Positions 60,840 to 64,000 of a DNA stretch of 64,000 bases are shown piece after piece. Under the pieces are notes generated by a model, which saw only the letters and a list, made by a program, of their open reading frames with translations, did not search any database and was not told where the DNA came from. Source of the stretch: Agriotes lineatus (lineage: Eukaryota > Arthropoda > Insecta > Coleoptera > Elateridae); NCBI GenBank assembly GCA_940337035.1, contig CALNHX010003599.1:62001-126000 (forward strand), written 5' to 3'. Each line of letters starts with the position of its first letter. Positions within the stretch are counted from its first letter, which is position 1. The translations under genes and the position numbers were made by a program.

Positions 60840-61325
60840 AATATGACGACAGTGCCTGTAGGCACCAGAGATGTGACGGCTCGCTCGCGTTCACAGCGGT
60901 AATCAGTTCAAAGACACATACCTTAATATGTAGGCGGTTGGGGAGCCTGGTACAGTTGAGTTGCGACAGGCTGCAGTCTTAGGTGGCAGGTACCTTTGAT
61001 GTTCGACGGCTATAGGGATGAGTGCACATCCGCCATAATGGCGACGTGAGACGCGTCAGGACGCGTACGACGGGACGACGAAAAATGGGCCACTTTCGTT
61101 CTGCGGGACAGATCCTCGAAGGTCGAGATGAAGGGGGCACGATCCCTTACTTACGGAAGCAGAAACTGGGCTCAAAAACACCCACGCTACGCCGAAGGCA
61201 ATTCGAAACTCACACTCACAACCACCACACGAGCGTTCTCTGCAACGGGCTGCGGTCGACTGCCCAGAGGGAAGCGCTGGCATAGGTCACCTTGGTCGCG
61301 TCCCCACGTGACTAAACCTCGGCAG

Positions 61326-61346
61326 CCAATCGCGGGGCGATAAAAT
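61326..61346 (+). promoter_or_regulatory. CCAAT and TATA-like pair in the LTR-like insert
   Basis: CCAAT at 61326-61330 is followed 8 bp later by GATAAAAT (61339-61346). A start site would be expected about 25-30 bp further on. The placement upstream of AATAAA at 61537 fits an LTR promoter, but no transcript evidence is available. Confidence 0.45.
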
Positions 61347-61536
61347 GAAACAAATTAATGCCGGCACCAATGGTATCACGCCTCAACGGCGTGCTTTCTA
61401 GAAGATTCGGAATTCTTGCGGGCGATACGCTCGGCTGCCACAGCGCCATCAGAGGGGAGCTCCAACCGACGAGAAATGCTGCGTTTGGGGCCAAATATGT
61501 GCGAAATCATGATTCTGGAATTAGGCGATGGAGCCA

Positions 61537-61542
61537 AATAAA
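61537..61542 (+). terminator. AATAAA polyadenylation signal of the LTR-like insert
   Basis: AATAAA lies in 'gagccaaataaagaac', about 190 bp after the TATA-like site and about 77 bp before the CCTAACA end. This is a usual place for an LTR polyA signal. Confidence 0.5.
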
Positions 61543-62250
61543 GAACTAAAAGGGTTTAGCATACGAGCACGCTGCCCTAAAGCCTAGGTGGCTATTTAAA
61601 ATACCAAAATGACCTAACACAAGGTCTTTTATTTGATTTTAAATCGTACAGTAATTAATAGCAACTGTACAATGCTCTTCTACAGCTTTGAAAATGCATT
61701 TGGCACACGTTATAGGATGGCAGAGATACAAATATTACAATTTCAAGCTTAGTGAGTTCGTTAGATCTTCTGTGGAAATTTTTAATTGCCCAGTACTGCT
61801 TAAATCTACTACAACGTTCGCTAATGGCAGTTTTAGTGAAAGTAAATGTGTTATTTAGCTCTGTGACATACTAGCTAGGAGTGCAGAGTGTAACCGGCTA
61901 GTTTACGATGCTGCCAAGGTGTTTTATTGCATTTTTAATAGGTACAGTAATTAATAACAACTGCACAATGCTCAGCTATCGCTTTACAAATGCATTTGGC
62001 ATACGTCATAGGATGCGGAGACACATATTACAATTGCAAGCTTAGTGAGCTCGTTAGATCTGCTGTGGTAATTTTTAATTGTCTAGTACTATTTAAATGT
62101 ACTGCAATGTTTGCTAATGGCATTTTCAGTGGTAGTAAATGTCTTATTAAGATCTCTGGCATACTACCTGAGAGTACAGAGTATAACCAGCTAGTTTATG
62201 AAGCTGCCAAAGTCTTTTATTTGCTTTTAAATCGTACAGTAATTAATAGC

Positions 62251-62284
62251 CGTAAAAGACTCGCATATATATATATATATATAT
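62251..62284. mobile_element. 34-bp insert ending in (AT)n with a 9-bp target duplication
   Basis: Within a B monomer, 'cgtaaaagactcgc' followed by about ten AT units is inserted. The satellite sequence ATTAATAGC occurs on both sides (62242-62250 and 62285-62293), whereas other B monomers have it once. A duplication of this length plus a simple-repeat tail suggests a severely 5'-truncated retroposon end. Filler DNA added during break repair is the alternative. Confidence 0.65.
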
Positions 62285-63673
62285 ATTAATAGCAACTGTA
62301 CAATGCTCTTCTACAGCTTTGAAAATGCATTTGGCACACGTTATAGGATGGCAGAGATACAAATATTACAATATCAAGCTTAGTGAGTTCGTTAGATCTT
62401 CTGTAGAAATTTTTAATTGCCCAGTACTGCTTAAATCTACTACAACGTTCGCTAATGGCAGTTTTAGTAAAAGTAAATGTGTTATTTAGTTCTGTGACAT
62501 ACTAGCTAGGAGTGCAGAGTGTAACCGGCTAGTTTACGATGCTGCCAAGGTGTTTTATTGCATTTTTAATAGGTACATTAATTAATAACAACTGCACAAT
62601 GCTCAGCTATCGCTTTACAAATGCATTTGGCACACGTCATAGGATGCGGAGACACACATATTACAATTGCAAGCTTAGTGAGGTCGTTAGATCTGCTGTG
62701 GTAATTTTTAATTGTCTAGTACTATTTAAATGTACTACCATGTTCGCTAATGGCATTTTCAGTGGAAGTAAATGTCTTATTAAGATCTCTGGCATACTAG
62801 CTGAGAGTACAGAGTGTAACCAGCTAGTTTATGATGCTGCCAAGGTCTTTTATTTGATTTTAAATCGTACAGTAATTAATAGCAACTGTACAATGCTCTT
62901 CTACAGTTTTGAAAATGCATTTGGCACACGTTATAGGATGGCAGAGATACAAATATTACAATTTCAAGATTAGTGAGTTCGTTAGATCTTTTGTGGAAAT
63001 TTTTAATTGCCCAATACTGCTTAAATCTACTACAACGTTCGCTAATGGCAGTTTTAGTGAAAGTAAATGTGTTATTTAGCTCTGTGACATACTAGCTGGG
63101 AGTGCAGAGTGTAACCGGCTAGTTTACGATGCTGCCAAGGTTTTTTATTGCGTTTTTAATAGGTACAGTAATGAATAACAACTGCACAATGCTCTGCTAT
63201 CGCTTTACAAATGCATTTGGCACACGTCATAGGATGCGGAGACACACATATTACAATTGCAAGCTTAGTGAGCTCGTTAGATCTGCTGTGGTAATTTTTA
63301 ATTGTCTAGTACTATTTAAGTGTACTACAACGTTCGCTAATGGCAGTTTTAGTGGAAGTATATGTCTTATTAAGAACTCTGGCATACTAGCTGAGAGTAC
63401 AGAGTGTAACCAGCTAGTTTATGATGCTGCCAAAGTCTTTTATTTGATTTTAAATCGTACAGTAATTAATAGTAACTGTACAATGCTCTTCTACAGCTTT
63501 GAAAATGCATTTGGCACACGTTATAGGATGGCAGAGATACAAATATTACAATTTCAAGCTTAGTAAGTTCGTTAGATCTTCTGTGAAAATTTTTAATTGC
63601 CCAGTACTGCTTAAATCTACTACAACGTTCGCTAATGGCAGTTTTAGTGAAAGTAAATGTGTTATTTAGCTCT

Positions 63674-63969
63674 GTGACATACTAGCTAGGAGTGCAGAGT
63701 GTAACCGTCTAGTTTACGATGCTGCCAAGGTGTTTTATTGCATTTTTAATAGGTACAGTAATTAATAACAACTGCACAATGCTCAGCTATCGCTTTACAA
63801 ATGCATTTGGCACACGTTATAGGATGGCAGAGATACAAATATTACAATTTCAAGCTTAGTAAGTTCGTTAGATCTTCTGTGAAAATTTTTAATTGCCCAG
63901 TACTGCTTAAATCTACTACAACGTTCGCTAATGGCAGTTTTAGTAAAAGTAAATGTGTTATTTAGTTCT
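63674..63969 (+). repeat. Chimeric A-to-B monomer (296 bp)
   Basis: It begins as A ('gtgacatactagctagg', 'gcatttttaatagg', 'aatgctcagctatcgc') and switches in the shared 'aaatgcatttggcacacg' to B ('ttataggatggcagagatac'). It ends with the B terminus at 63969. The switch point (about 63806-63822) differs from those of the chimeras at 1769 and 31513, so it is a separate event. Confidence 0.87.
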
Positions 63970-64000
63970 GTGACATACTAGCTAGGAGTGCAGAGTGTAA

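Larger units (their letters stand above)
59979..61619. mobile_element. Solo LTR-like insertion, 1641 bp
   Basis: The satellite stops at 59978 and resumes at 61620 at the same point of the B monomer, with CAAG on both sides. The insert starts TGTTACGG and ends CCTAACA, so it has TG...CA ends and a short inverted repeat TGTTA/TAACA. In plus orientation CCAAT (61326-61330) and a TATA-like GATAAAAT (61339-61346) precede AATAAA (61537-61542), about 77 bp before the 3' end. This is the expected U3-R-U5 order. A 91-bp tandem repeat lies in the U3 part. There is no gag or pol frame. A 4-bp target duplication with TG...CA ends fits a Gypsy-type or similar retrotransposon reduced to one LTR by recombination. 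A non-autonomous DNA transposon is less likely. Short open frames inside look random. Confidence 0.75.
1..64000 (+). repeat. Satellite DNA array of ~294-bp monomers arranged as ~588-bp A-B dimers
   Basis: The same sequence returns about every 588-591 bp from the first to the last base. It is interrupted only by the inserts at 53534-53812, 56760-57038, 59979-61619 and 62251-62284. Dimer starts ('gtgacatactag') can be read at 1, 589, 1179, 1769, 2064, 2652, 3241, 3830, 4418, 5006 and so on to 63674 and 63970. Each dimer holds two related halves that share blocks such as 'gatgctgccaag', 'acagtaattaata', 'aatgcatttggc', 'aagcttagtgag' and 'cgttagatct'. All copies run in one direction and I saw no inversion. 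This is what a centromeric, pericentromeric or other heterochromatic satellite looks like. The chromosomal location is inference. Confidence 0.97.
61620..64000 (+). repeat. Satellite array resumes after the LTR-like insert
   Basis: The interrupted B continues from 'caaggtcttttatttg' to 61862. Dimers follow at 61863 (631 bp because of a 43-bp insertion event), 62494, 63084, a chimeric monomer at 63674 and a partial unit at 63970. The type is the same less homogenised one as at 50-60 kb, with 'gctaggagtgcag' and 'cttagtaagttcg'. Confidence 0.88.

Noticed and set aside
61022..61549. Several overlapping 60-87-codon open frames in the LTR-like insert
   Set aside because: They overlap on both strands in GC-richer DNA with few stops. 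None resembles gag, pol or a cellular protein.
59979..61619. Cellular gene or unique host DNA interrupting the array
   Set aside because: A short target duplication, TG...CA ends and exact resumption of the satellite show a single insertion event rather than an array boundary.
1..64000. CENP-B box
   Set aside because: Reading both monomer types, I found no sequence fitting TTCG-N4-A-N2-CGGG. 'gttcgctaatggc' shares only the first bases.

Overview
The window is eukaryotic satellite DNA. I find no cellular gene, no RNA gene, no CRISPR array and no bacterial-type operon. About 97% of it is one AT-rich tandem repeat, all in the same orientation. The basic monomer is about 293-297 bp and comes in two diverged forms, A and B. 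A begins around 'gtgacatactagct' and B around 'ggcatactagct'. They alternate to give an A-B dimer of 588-591 bp, present about 100 times. Every monomer normally carries AAGCTT (HindIII) at the same place, so a HindIII digest should give a ladder of about 294 bp. The species cannot be named from the sequence. An intact 5S-rRNA-derived SINE and a solo-LTR-like insertion establish a eukaryote. An invertebrate, perhaps an arthropod, is my guess only.

Layout. 1-2651: mostly 590-bp dimers plus one short A/B chimera. 2652-5005: a run of near-identical 588/589-bp dimers (here called class K: 'tttacaaaagcattcgg', 'attaaaattg'). 5006-16769: multi-dimer higher-order repeats (HORs), first a 2356-bp four-dimer block repeated in part, then three successive five-dimer blocks of 2935, 2941 and 2941 bp. 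16770-31219: mixed units, many carrying a 119-bp internal duplication, with a 1171-bp sub-HOR at 19.5-21.8 kb and a 7243-bp long-range duplication. 31220-50231: two short chimeric monomers, then copies of the 14-16 kb HOR and of the 27-34 kb region at shifts of 17980, 16242 and 16071 bp. 50232-64000: less homogenised dimers.

The last part is the only one invaded by other elements. A 279-bp 5S-derived SINE lies on the minus strand at the same repeat position twice, 3226 bp apart. A 1641-bp GC-richer insert (59979-61619) has the structure of a solo LTR: TGTTA...TAACA ends, a 4-bp CAAG target duplication, CCAAT, a TATA-like site and AATAAA, plus an internal 91-bp tandem repeat. A 34-bp insert ending in (AT)n has a 9-bp target duplication.

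Taken together, the window shows a large satellite array, possibly centromeric or pericentromeric, recording repeated unequal exchange: nested duplications, monomer deletions and A/B or B/A chimeras. The core is homogenised, while the right-hand part is older or nearer the array edge. The many 60-151 aa open frames are by-products of the repeat. I do not annotate them as genes, because 588/590-bp length changes and the 119-bp duplication do not respect any frame.
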